Assembly: GCF_051020955.1 (NCBI RefSeq)
Contig: NW_027476098.1
Location: 186,001 to 250,000 of the forward strand
Origin: Megalopta genalis
Lineage: Eukaryota; Arthropoda; Insecta; Hymenoptera; Halictidae
Reading direction: 5' to 3'
Length of the DNA stretch: 64,000 nucleotides
Below, piece by piece: positions 54,096 through 64,000 of the stretch. Position 1 is the first letter of the stretch; each line of letters opens with the position of its first letter. Below the pieces are notes generated by a model. The model was not told where the DNA came from. It made no database searches and saw only the letters and a list, made by a program, of their open reading frames with translations. A program made the position numbers and the translations under genes.

Positions 54096-55330
54096 ATGTT
54101 TTCAAGAAAAAGATTTCGTGATGAGAGCAGTGAGAATTGTGCTAATAATTTTGCTAACGAAAGTGACAGTAGTGACAATATATGTTCTGTTCGAAGAAAA
54201 TGCATGCGATTAGTTATTAATGATACTTCTGACGACGATCAACTACCAGAGCCCTGGCTTTGGAAAGAAATAAGAAATAGTCCAAAAATCTGAGACTATA
54301 CGATGACTACTAGCTTAAGAGAGGCAGCCTTACTCTGAATTAGGAGGAAGTAGAAGAGAATTAGATATATTTAATCTAATATTTATTTGATGACATATTC
54401 TGGCAAAATATTGTAACCGAAACTAACCGGTATGCAGATCAAATACGAGAGAATCCATGCAGAACACGAGAAATCGACGACACTTGGTTTCCTGTAGATT
54501 CTAACGAAATCAAAAGATATTTTGCATTGTCCATAATAACGGCACAGGTCGAAGAGGGCTGTTATTGAAACGCCGATGAAATGCCTTTGAAAAGATATCT
54601 GCAAATTACAAGGTGTTTGCATTTCGCAAACAATAATCTGTTTGTCAATACAGATAAGTTGAGCAAGATTAAACCTGTGATCAATTATTTGAACAAAAAC
54701 TTTAAAGAAGTATATATAATGAAAGAAGACAATGCTATTGATGAATCGCTCACGAAATTCAAGGGGTGCTTATCTTATCGTCAATTTAACCCCTCATAAA
54801 AGGCTGACTCATCGAAATGACTACACAAGGATCCAATCGTACTCCAAAGCCACATTGTATTACAGAGTACAACAAGGGAATGAATGGAATTGATCTCCAA
54901 GACCAAATATTAGCAAGCTTTCCAGTAGTGAGGAAATACATGAAAGGAAGTAAAAAAATTTTTTTTATCTGCTGGTCTTTTTAATTCCTACATTTTATGC
55001 AACGAAATAAATAACGGGTAGAAACAATGTTACGTTGACTATGGGATCAACATAGCCGAATCACTATTGAAGAATATGCCAAAACCGAATTATAGAGAAC
55101 GAGGACAATTATCTTCCGGAGATATGCCAGAAAGACTGCACTCGAAGCATTGGGCTCATTTTCCAAAACATATTGACCCAGCAGCATCAAAATTAAGGCC
55201 GTCAAAACCTTGTAGGGTTTGCCAAAAAAATAAAAAACGTATAGAAACAACGTGGGAGTGTAAGAAGTGCAAAGTTCCCTTACATCAACCAGAATGTTTC
55301 GAATTGTATCACACTATTGCAGATTATTAA
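54096..55330 (+). pseudogene. piggyBac-like transposase, multiply broken
   Basis: The ATG at 54096 starts an acidic N-terminus (SSENCANNFANESDSSDN). After stops, frames continue with DIFWQNIVTETNRYADQIRE, YLQITRCLHFANNNLF, then KIKPVINYLNKNFKEVY and AIDESLTKFKG (first catalytic Asp region). The middle of the catalytic domain is missing. EYNKGMNGIDLQDQ (the late catalytic Asp region) follows near 54880, and a Cys-rich C-terminal domain ends the relic (CRVCQKNKKR, CKKCKVPLHQPECF, stop 55328-55330), as in piggyBac transposases. Several stops, a frame change and an internal deletion make it dead. The family inserts at TTAA by cut and paste. No matching right TIR was found. Confidence 0.85.
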
Positions 55331-55472
55331 TTTTGTATTACTGATTTTTGTATAAATAAACTTTTTGTAGTACTTGCATCTACCACAATTATTGCATCAG
55401 ATTGTAATTACTTATCAAATATTCCACAAATATTTATAATTTTAAAAGGGCGCCGCCGCTAATATTTATATT
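55331..55472. other. AT-rich 3' flank of the piggyBac relic
   Basis: Contains AATAAA at 55355-55360, a possible polyadenylation signal of the transposase. Nothing else. Confidence 0.4.
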
Positions 55473-55560
55473 TGGCCCGATCATCGTACTACGGGCTATG
55501 CCCGTAATATTCACTTTTGGCCCGATCAGCGTACTACGGGCTATGCCCGTAGTTGTCGGT
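55473..55560 (+). repeat. Two-copy hairpin repeat (GGCCCGATCATCGTACTACG type)
   Basis: Two ~45-bp units, each GGCCCGATCA(T/G)CGTACTACGGGC, TAT, then GCCCGTA. Each holds a hairpin TACGGGC-TAT-GCCCGTA; in the second copy the stem is extended by one pair. Confidence 0.8.
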
Positions 55561-56195
55561 TAACAATTTGAGCGCCACGCTGATTTTTAAGGAAGTCCCC
55601 GTCAGGCCACGCGCGTCGCTTAAAAGCGCTGAGATTGTAGGGCCAATGTTTCTTATCGCAGTAGAAGATAGTTTACGTTAAGAACGTGATCCTTATAAGC
55701 ATTCATTCAACACGTTGGACGCCAAGTCTGTTTTGTTTTCTTTACCGTTTGACCCGCTAGATAAGATTTTATCGAAATGGATTCGTGGCCGGTATTCCTT
55801 TTACGACAAACCAGTTCATTGCAGTACTTGGTCCTGTGCAGACAAAAATTTTCTTTAACCCTCAGCGTCAAAATGTCAGTCCGAGTGTGTGTGTGAAAGA
55901 CGGTCTAAAAAACAACAACACAAACTCCAAAGAAAACAGGGAAAAGGCTCTGAAGTACGAAAATATTGTTAATTATGTTATGATAAAAATGTAACAAAAG
56001 ATGGTAGAGTAATGGCCAGGAGAAAGACTAAGCGAGCTGTCACATTTTGTAATACCCGTAAAGGAGATCGGTTATTATGTTTACCGTGTTTGAATGAAAT
56101 CCATTATTTCCTGTAATGAGTCAAAATTATGTAAATTTGAAATAAATATTCTGTAATTCCATAAAACAGTGTAAATTTTATACTTCTATATCATG
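55561..56195. other. Unique sequence, no gene recognised
   Basis: Short open frames such as 55785-55994 show no domain. An earlier frame reads FDPLDKILSKW but matches nothing I know. It ends where satellite resumes near 56195. Confidence 0.4.
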
Positions 56196-57425
56196 TTACA
56201 TCATCGTAAAACAACGTAAATCATCAATGCGATACAAAGAAAAACAACGCAACACGAAGAAAAGCAACGTAAAACAATATAAAACAACGCGTAAACAATG
56301 TATAACAACGTAAAACAACGTAATACTCTTTTAAACAACAACGCGAAACAAAGCAAGTAACGTAAAGCATCGTAAAACAATGTAAATCGTCACTGCGAAA
56401 CAAAGTAAAACAACGTAAATCATCAATACGAAACAAAGAAAAACAAAGTAAAACAACGTTAAACTACGCCAATCTTCAATGCTAAACAAAGTAAAACAAC
56501 GTAAAACAACGTAAAGCAATGTAAAACAATATAAAACAACGTACGAACACAATATATAACAACGTAGAACAACGTAATACTGTTCTAAACAACAACGTGA
56601 GACAAAGTAGAACAACGTGGTAAAACAAGGTAAAAAATGTAAAGCCATGAAAACAATGCAAAACAACCTGAGAACAATGTAAATCAAAGTAAAACAACAT
56701 AAATCATCAATGCAAAACAACGAAAAACAAACTAAAAACGAAGAAAAGAAACGCGAAACAAAGTAAAACAACGTAAAACAACGTAGTACAATGTAAAATA
56801 ATGTAAAACCAATGTGAACTAACGTAAAAAGACGTAATACTTTTCTAAATAATAACACGAAACAACATAAATCTACAATAACAGCGTAAATCATCAATGC
56901 GAAGCAATGAAAAACAACGTAATACAACGCAAAGCAATATAAAACAGTATAAAACAACGTGAAAACAATGTATAACAACGTAAAACGATGTAATACTATT
57001 TTAAAAAACCACGTGAGACAAAGTACATCAACGTAAAGCAACGCAAATCATCAATGCGACTCAAAGAATAACCGCGTAACACAACATAAATCAATGTAAA
57101 ACATTATAAAGCAACGTAAAAACTATGTATAACAACGTAAAAGAGCGTAATACTATTTTAAACAACAACGCGGAACAATGCAAACAACGTAAAGTATCGT
57201 AAAACAACGTAAATCATTAATGCGAAATGAAGGAAAATATCGTATCTCAACGTAAAGCAATGTAAAACAATATAGAACAACGTAAAAGCAATGTATAAGT
57301 AAGTAGAACAACGTAATGCTGTTTTAAACAACAACGTGAGACAAGGTGAAATAACGTAAAGCAAGTTAAAACACGTAACACAACGCAAATGATGGATGCG
57401 AAACGAAGTGAAACAACGTAAAGGT
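56196..57425 (-). repeat. TTTACGTTGT-type satellite (minus orientation), right block
   Basis: CAACGTAAAACAAC repeats with the same higher-order blocks as the others, inverted. The last ~300 bp mirror 44163-44460. Confidence 0.92.
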
Positions 57426-58825
57426 GAAGGTTGGTAAGGTGGAGGGAGGTAACAGGTGGAGGTAGAGATAGAGATAGAGGCACATACGTAGCGGTAGAGA
57501 TAGATGTACATGCGTAGAAGTAACGGTATAGCTACATGCGTAGAGATAGAAGTACATGCGTCGGGGTAGAGTTAGAGGTACATGCGTAGAGGTTGAGGTA
57601 GAGGTAGATCGAGCAGTTCAGGCGTAGAGATAGAGGTAGAGGTAGAGGTAGAGGTAGAGGTACAGGCGCTAAGGTAGAGGTAGAGGTAGAGGTAGAGGTA
57701 CAGGCGTAGAGGAAGACGTAGAGGTAGAGGTATAGGTAGAGGTATAGGTATAGACGTAGACATAGAAGTAGAGGTACATGCGTAGAGGTACAGGTAGAGG
57801 TAGAGGTAGATGTAGAGGTAGAGGTAGAAGTGCAGACGTAGAGGTAGAGATAGAGGTAGAGGTGGTGGTAGAGGTAGAGGCATAGGTATAGACGTAGACA
57901 TAGGGGTTGAGGTACAGACGTAGTAGTAGAGGCAGAGGTACAGGCGTTGAGGTAGAGGTAGACGCACAGCTACAGGCGTAGTGGTAGTGGTAGATGTAGA
58001 GGTAGAGTTAGAGGTACAGGCGTAGACGTAGAAGTAGCGGTAGAGGTAGAGGTAGAGGTACAAGCGTAGAGGAACAGGTAGTGGTACATGCGGAGAGGTA
58101 GAGGTAGAGGTAGTGGTACATGCGGAGAGGTAGATCTAGAGGTAGTGGTTGAGGTACATGCGTCGATGAAGAGGTAGAGGTGCATACGTAGACGTAGAGG
58201 TAGTGGTACAGGCGTAGAGGTAGGGGTAGTGGTAGAGGTGGAGGTAGAGGTACAGACGTAGAGGTAGAAGACGAGTTACAAGCGTAAAAGTAGTGGTAGA
58301 GGTAGAGGTAGAGGTAGAGTTAGAGGTAGAGGTAGTGTTGGAGGCACATGAGTAGAGGTAGAGGTAGAAGTAGAGGTAGAGGTAGAGTTGGGGGTACAGG
58401 CGTAGAGAAAGAGATAGAGGTAGAGGTAGAGGGAGAAGTACAGGCGTAGAAATAGAGGCAGAGGTAGAGGTACAGGCGTAGAGGTAGAGGTTGATGTACA
58501 GGCATAGATGTAGAGGTGGAGGTAGAGGTAGGGGGAGAGGTACAGACGTAGAGGTAGAGGTCGAGTTACAGGCACAAAGGTAGAGGTAGAGGTAGAGAGA
58601 GGTAGAAGTACATGCGTAGAGGTAGAGGTAGAGAAGGAGGTAGAGATAGAGGTAGAGGTACAGACGTAAATACAGAGGTCGAGTTACAGGCGTAACGGTA
58701 GAGGTAGAGGTAGGAGTAGAGGTACATGCGTAGAGGTAGAGGTACATGACTTGGGGTAGAGTTAGAGGTTAATGCGTCGGGGTAGAGTTAGAGGTACATA
58801 CTTAACGGTAGAGGTAGAGGTACAT
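57426..58825 (-). repeat. Degenerate hexamer array, inverted (right arm)
   Basis: GAGGTA/GTAGAG hexamers broken by GTACAGGCGTAGA and GTACATGCGTAGA pieces, the inverse of 42752-44180. Its boundary with the inner satellite (GGTGGAGGGAGGTAACAGGT) is also the inverse of the left boundary. Confidence 0.95.
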
Positions 58826-59717
58826 AAATAGATATATAGGTTGCGTTCTGCAATCAAGGGCGAGGGGAAGGCTGAAAACGGGGGGGGGGTGGTAACGGTA
58901 AGGATGCGTCATCGTGAGCGGCACGCGTCGTGTGGAGGGGGGAAAGTCACCGATAAGGAGTTTTGCGGTTTTGCATCCGGTGTGAGGCTCTCGGATGCCT
59001 TACCCGGAAGTTGCTTATCTTGCGAAGCGATATCGGGGATTTTGAAATAATATTGTAGAGAGCGAGAGAGATGGATGCATTGCAGCGGTTCTCTCTCTTG
59101 CAAACGATGTGAACTTTCTCGCGCGTTGTGTAAGTATTTTGAAGAGAGGCGCCATGCATATATAGAAGTTTGTGGTTTTTTGTATCCGGAGAGGCTCTCG
59201 GGTGCTTTACCCGGGAAGTCGCTTGCGAGGCGATATCGGGGATTTTGGTCTCGTTTATTACATTTATTAAAGTAAGGTTTTTTATCTCGGTATAATATTG
59301 TAGAGAGCGAGAGAGAGGGGAGGATGCAGCGGTTGTTCTCTCTCTTGCAAAAACGATGCAGGATTTTTCTTGCGCGCATTAGGCGCGACGCATTTATAGA
59401 AGTTTATGGTTTTGTATCCGGAGAGACTCGCGGATGCTTTACCCGCGCTTGCGGAGCGATATCAGGGATTTTGGTCTCGTTGAGATTTATTAAAGTAACG
59501 TTTTTTTATCTCGGTATAATATTCTAGAGAGCGAGAGAAGGATGCATTGCAGCGGTTGTTCTCTCTCTCTCTCTCTCCCTTGCAAATGATGCGGACAGAG
59601 AGAGATGTATTTTTTCTCTCTCTTTTACTGTTTTTGCTTTTTCCCTTTGCAGCGAACATTTTATTTGCTACCGAGTTGGGAATTGGTATGGAAGTTGGAT
59701 CGTTGAACGTGCCATCG
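58826..59717. other. Noncoding lead-in to the Polinton-type region
   Basis: Includes a G-run at 58881-58888, the three tandem repeats above and CT-rich tracts. I cannot place the element's left end. Confidence 0.4.
58957..59640 (+). repeat. Three diverged tandem repeats of ~200-245 bp
   Basis: Units begin near 58957, 59156 and 59393. Each has a GGTTTTGTATCCGGAGAG-like start, CGGATGCTTTACCCG, GCGATATCGGGGATTTTG, TAATATTGTAGAGAGCGAGA and TGCAGCGGTT followed by CTCTCTCTTGCAAA. They adjoin the Polinton-type region and may be part of its terminal or subterminal repeats (inference). They are noncoding. Confidence 0.75.
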
Positions 59718-59720
59718 TAG

Positions 59721-60134
59721 CAATCGTTCGCAACGTCTAAGATATTTGAACACGGTGGTCATAATTTTTCGAGCATTGTTCGACGGATTTTTGTTCGATA
59801 TTGTGATGTTATTTTGTGCGACGTGTACTGCGTTTTTCGTCGGAGATATCCGCACGCTAGGTTTTCATACGTGGGTGCATGCGTGTTCAAACCGCGAGAC
59901 TTGCTCGATTACGTGACATACAATAGTATTGATGTTTTAAAAATAATCGTTCCTTTGAACACGCAATGTCGTTCGAAGAGATGTTTGAAGAGGATTATTT
60001 TTAAATACCGTAAAGAAACTGATTATGTTTGCGTCGAACCAGTGTTGATACCATTATCAAAATTTGAACGGAGTATGACCAGATGTGACTTCCTCCCTCC
60101 ATTGAACAAAGTGAAAAGAAGATTGGAATATTAA
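59721..60134 (+). pseudogene. Unidentified open frame upstream of the polymerase
   Basis: An open frame after a TAG at 59718, with no ATG in its early part, giving a Cys/Arg-rich sequence (CDVYCVFRRRYPHARFSYVG, then FKPRDLLDYVTYNSIDVLK) and stop at 60132-60134. A (GAT)n run follows (60150-60170, an Asp tract in one frame). It may be a decayed Polinton ORF, but I recognise no family. Confidence 0.3.
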
Positions 60135-60270
60135 TTGTACAGCTACGACGACGATGATGATGATGATGATTGGGATATTCGTAAAATCAAATGGGACATT
60201 AATGTACCGACAGAGAAACTCAATGCTTCATGCGTGAAATTCATATCGAAGTATTTTTCATCAAGTGACG

Positions 60271-60534
60271 ATGATACGTCGTGAGATGGTTTCTACATTA
60301 CAGAATTTGGCATGTGGATACGTCATAAACTTATACCTGTACGATCAATTTCCGCTCGAGTGGAAAACAGCGACGGAACGTCTAATGCAAAAAGATTTGA
60401 CGAGTCGCGTGAGTTTCATCTATACGAAACGATTTAGACAAATTAGAGTGAAATGGCCCGCGACCGATTCACCGTCCGCGATACTACATATCATCGAGAT
60501 GGGAGAGCACCGCGTGGTTGGTTGTATAGTGTAG
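60271..60534 (+). CDS. Unidentified small ORF in the Polinton-type region
   Basis: 87 codons from ATG 60271 (MIRREMVSTLQNLACGYVIN) to TAG 60532-60534, rich in basic and aromatic residues. No domain recognised. Its location between other Polinton-type sequence suggests an element gene or part of one. Confidence 0.3.
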   Translation: MIRREMVSTLQNLACGYVINLYLYDQFPLEWKTATERLMQKDLTSRVSFIYTKRFRQIRVKWPATDSPSAILHIIEMGEHRVVGCIV

Positions 60535-60629
60535 TTACGTTCGTGAGAACTGGAAACTTAACCGACGATGTGAAATCAAAATTGAAAAACTTGTTTTTCA
60601 TAATTAATGTGGATTAATATTTTCACAAG

Positions 60630-60794
60630 ATGACGCAAGTTTGCAAGGACATGTTGAAATCGTTAACACATATGTCAAGGTTGATTCGAACTGTGGACGA
60701 GTATCGCGAGTGGATGAAATCATGTATTGAATGTTTACAATGGTGTAGGAAATATATGAACATTGTGAAAAAAACGAAGCATCCATGGGTGTAA
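60630..60794 (+). CDS. Possible 54-codon ORF overlapping the polymerase start
   Basis: ATG at 60630 to TAA 60792-60794, with a Cys-containing helical pattern (MTQVCKDMLKSL, YREWMKSCIECLQWCRKYM). It overlaps the next frame's ATG (60785) by 10 nt. No family known; it could be chance. Confidence 0.25.
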   Translation: MTQVCKDMLKSLTHMSRLIRTVDEYREWMKSCIECLQWCRKYMNIVKKTKHPWV

Positions 60795-63700
60795 AATCGA
60801 GTTTGCTGTCGATCATGTGTCGCATGAAAACTTTGAAGGTCTCGTTAGATCATCGGTTTTCATCACGCGTTGGTAGCGGTTTCTATGGAAACGTTGGCGC
60901 GAGAGCATCGACTCTTCATTGGGAGAACATCGAGTCGGCGTTTAAGAATCGTATATCGACCGGCGTTGTGATCAACGTCGAGCATGTCGATCCACGTCAT
61001 TTCTTGCAACACGCGAAGCGAATAGTTACGAATCGCATTACAGAACTTTTGAACGTTCATTTGTTGCTAAAAGTGAACGTAGTATTGGAGGCAGAATTTG
61101 TGCTGCACAACGAGGTTTCGGTGAAAAGTTTTAGCACGCGAAACTTCGCGCTCTTTCAATCATCGAATTTACGTCGCTGGTACGTGAAAGATGTTGTACC
61201 AACGCTTTTGACATCGATAGAAGAGTTTCAAGAACGAGGCAGTAGATGGGCGTTATCGAAGATCCTGCATTTGATGGTGAATTCCAACAAGTATCAGCCG
61301 TTACAAGCAGGTTGTCAGGTATCGGTGCCTCGAACAGTGCAATTAAAGAAAGCAGTCCTCAATGTGTACAGTAACGACGAAAATGCATGTTCTATTGGGC
61401 AGTGGTGGCAAGCCTATATCCAGCTAAAAATAATTTGAATCGCACATCATCCTATCCGCATTACAGCGATGTGCTCCACACCGAGGGATTCCAATTGCCG
61501 ATGTTGTTCAAGGACATATCAAAGTTCGAAAAAGCGAATGACGTTTCCGTGAACGTGTTCGAATGGGGAGGGGAACAAGAAAGATGTCAGACGTTGCATT
61601 TGACCTCAAGGAAGCGGGAGGAATTAGGAGTATTAGGAATTCATCTCGTCTGGTTACATCTCAGATCAGCACGCAGTGGTGGGCGAGAAAAATTAAAATA
61701 AAAAATTATGTTTTTTTTTGTCAGGTGTCTACAGTATTTCAAATCGCAGGAAAAATTGAACATTCACGAAATCGACTGCAGTCTAATGAACGAATGTGCT
61801 TTGAAACTTCCGACGGAAGACGATAAGTGGCTGAAGTTCAAGAATTATGCGTACAAGGAACCGACACCGTTCGTTATCTACGCAGACTTGGAATGCCTGC
61901 TGGAGAAACAGGAAGATCAAGGTCATGGAGCTTACTGTAGATATCAACAACACCATGCCTTCAGCGTAGGCTACTACCTCCATTGTCGATACGACAGTTC
62001 GTTGAGCGAGTATCGGGCTTATCGTGATGAGAAGGATTGTATCGCATGGTCTGCATCGAAGTTGCACGAGTTGAGCTGTAAATTGCAAACGGTGTTTGAT
62101 CGAACGGTTCCAATGGCTCCATTGACCGCCGCGCAAATCTCAACTTTTCGTACCGCCACGAATTGTCACGTGTGCGAAGGACCACTCGGTAATGACGACG
62201 AGCGAGTGCGTGATCATCGTCATTTCACAGGTGCGTATCGGGGTCCGGCGCACAGCCGTTGCAATCTGAGCTATCAATCCTCGTACGTGATACCGGTGGT
62301 TTTTCACAATTTGTCCGGCTGCGACGCACACTTTTCCATCAATGAATTGGCAAACGCGGTCGAAGGTAAAATAGACGCGTTACCGCTGACGAAAGAGAAG
62401 TACATTTCTTTCACGAAACACAGTAAGAGGAATAAAGATGTGATCAAAAAATCGTGGAAGAAGTGCATAAAGTTTCGGTTCATCGATTCGTTCAAGTTCT
62501 TGAATTCGAGTCTGGACAAGTTGTCGTACTTGGACAAGAGTGACTTGCGTATCGTGAGGAGCCAATTCAATCGTCTTTGGAACGATGATTTTCATCTTCT
62601 AACCAGGAAAGGCGTTTTCCCATACGACTATGTATCGACCTATGACAAATTAAGCGACACTTGTTTACCACCGCGCGAAGCATTTTATAATCAGTTATGC
62701 GACAGCGAGATATCCGACGTCGACTATTGTCACGCGAACGAAGTTTGGTCACGTTTCGGTATACAAACGTTAGGACAGTACAGCGACTTGTACTTGAAAT
62801 TGGATGTGTTGTTGTTGGCCGACGTGTTTGAAAATTATCGCGAAAAGTCGCTCGAGAATTATAAACTCGATCCGGCGCACTATTATACGTTGCCCGGTTT
62901 CGCGTGGGACGCGATGCTAAAATTTACGAAGATCCAGTTGGAATTGTTCACCGACGTTGACATGCTTTTGTTCGTGGAGCGGGGAATACGAGGTGGGTTG
63001 AGTCAATGTTCGCATCGTTACGCGCGCGCGAATAACAAGTATATGTCGACGTACGATTCGGCCGAACCGTCCAGCTATCTGATGTATTTCAATGTTAATA
63101 ATGTGTATGGCTGGGTCATGTCGCAGCCTTTGCAGCACAGGGGTTTCCAATGGGTTGACGATACGAGTAATTTCAACATCGATTCCGTGCCGATCGACAG
63201 TCCTGTCGGGTACATTTTAGAGGTCGACTTAGAGTATCCTCTGGAAATTCATGATGCTCATGCGGATCTTCCACTTTGCCCGATTCACGAGGTTGGGCCG
63301 TTGCAAAAGAAACTGTTGTCAACGCTTAGCGATAAGAATCGTTACGTTCTCCATTACCGATACCTCCAGCAATGTTTGAGGTATAATTTAAAATTAAAGA
63401 AAATATTCATCGGATACTGAAGTTTGAACAATCATGTTGGTTACGTCGTTACATAGATTTAAATACGAGGTTGCGCGCAAACGCAAACAATGACTTCTCG
63501 AAGAATCTGTTCAAACTGATGAACAATGCAGTGTTTGGAAAAATGATGGTGATCGTTCGAAATCATGTGAACGTAAAGTTGCTCTCGCGATGGAGCGGTC
63601 GACACGGTGCTGAGCGTTTAATATCTCGACCAAATTTCCATAGCTGTACCGTATTCTCCGAGGATTTTGTCGCAGTTCAAATGAACCAGATTTCTATTAA

Positions 63701-64000
63701 ATTTAATAAACCTATTTACATAGGCATGTCAGTTTTGGACATATCGAAATTACATTTATATGATTTTCATTATGGCTACATGCTTCCAAATTTTCAAGAA
63801 AGATGTGGGATTTTGTACACGGACACGGACAGTTTAATTTATCAGATTATTTGCGACGACGCGTACGAGATGATAAAACGTGACATTCACCGATACGATA
63901 CTTCCAATTATGACAGAAATAACGCGTATGGTGTTCCGATTGCGAATAATAAAGTATTAGGATTAATGAAGGACGAGGACGGGGGCAAAATCATGACAGA
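60785..64000 (+). pseudogene. Polinton/Maverick-type protein-primed DNA polymerase B, decayed, runs off window
   Basis: The N-terminal region (60785-61385) ends SRWALSKILHLMVNSNKY and KKAVLNVYSNDENAC; the frame then shifts (SLYPAKNNLNRTSSYPHY, VSVNVFEWGG), shifts again near 61700 into CLQYFKSQEKLNIHEIDC (zinc-finger-like), and shifts again near 63404. Polymerase domain: Exo I YADLECLL (~61870), HNH-like CHVC...VRDHRHFTGAYRGPAHSRCN, Exo II HNLSGCDAHF, Exo III YLKLDVLLLADVF, motif A YFNVNNVYGW (63085-63114), motif B KLMNNAVFGK, motif C YTDTDSLIY (~63820). Relatives have Asp where motif A has Asn here. These enzymes copy linear element DNA from a protein primer. The motif set fits DNA_pol_B_2 polymerases of Polintons. 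Breaks and the Asn indicate an inactive copy. Confidence 0.82.
60785..64000 (+). mobile_element. Polinton/Maverick-type element, partial
   Basis: The polymerase is the only diagnostic gene. Integrase, ATPase, protease and capsid genes would lie beyond the right edge if present. The left boundary is unknown, perhaps within 58.83-59.7 kb. A linear virus or plasmid-like relic with the same polymerase family is the alternative. Confidence 0.6.

Noticed and set aside
53777..54205. 142-codon minus-strand frame opposite the piggyBac 5' end
   Set aside because: Overlaps the recognised piggyBac start on the plus strand and shows no domain.

Overview
The window is nuclear DNA of an arthropod, most likely an insect. 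A hymenopteran such as an ant is plausible, but I cannot prove it from the sequence. The background is AT-rich and gene-poor, spliceosomal GT-AG introns are visible, and nearly every coding signal belongs to a transposable element. Host-gene evidence is thin: one exon of an alkaline phosphatase-like gene (about 41.64-41.89 kb) and a small cluster of F-box-only genes or relics on the minus strand (27.7-30.9 kb).

Layout. 1-2363: a broken copy of a GC-rich non-LTR retrotransposon (R1-clade type, minus strand), cut by the window edge and carrying an internal ORF1 deletion. 5715-10314: a complete but disabled Copia LTR element with two 248-bp LTRs, a 5-bp target duplication, a tRNA-iMet half-molecule primer site and a broken gag-pol. 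13389-19473: a full-length, apparently intact copy of the same R1-like element, with ORF1 and ORF2 joined by a UAAUG stop-start overlap, a poly-A tail and a 14-bp target duplication. 19.5-32.5 kb: mostly noncoding, with a deleted mariner (25723-26278), a fold-back MITE, a solo LTR with four related hairpins (28531-29052) and the F-box group. 32569-36217: a Tc1/mariner-superfamily element with 976-bp near-identical inverted repeats and a transposase gene that appears to hold two introns. 37.2-38.9 kb: another solo LTR, another MITE of the 32.6-kb family and a piggyBac-type MITE. 40.46-40.86 kb: a 44-bp satellite with a palindromic core.

42.75-58.83 kb is a compound satellite arranged as an imperfect giant palindrome. 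Degenerate CTCTAC arrays lie at both ends in opposite orientation. Inside them are TTTACGTTGT-type arrays and 30-bp arrays in both orientations, interrupted by a GC-rich island close to the midpoint and by a piggyBac transposase relic. From about 58.9 kb to the window edge there are roughly 200-bp tandem repeats, then a decayed Polinton/Maverick-type element with a protein-primed family B DNA polymerase. That polymerase is frameshifted and has Asn where the motif A catalytic Asp is expected.

Overall this looks like a heterochromatin-like or intergenic zone where elements of many classes have accumulated: R1-clade LINE, Copia, LTR solo copies, mariner, a long-TIR Tc1/mariner relative, piggyBac and Polinton. 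The only elements that look recently active are the R1-like copy at 13.4-19.5 kb and, by its near-identical arms, the 32.6-36.2 kb inverted-repeat element. No operon-like or pathway-level cooperation between genes is visible beyond the ORFs within single elements. Percentages, alignments and database matches were not computed; comparisons between copies were made by eye.
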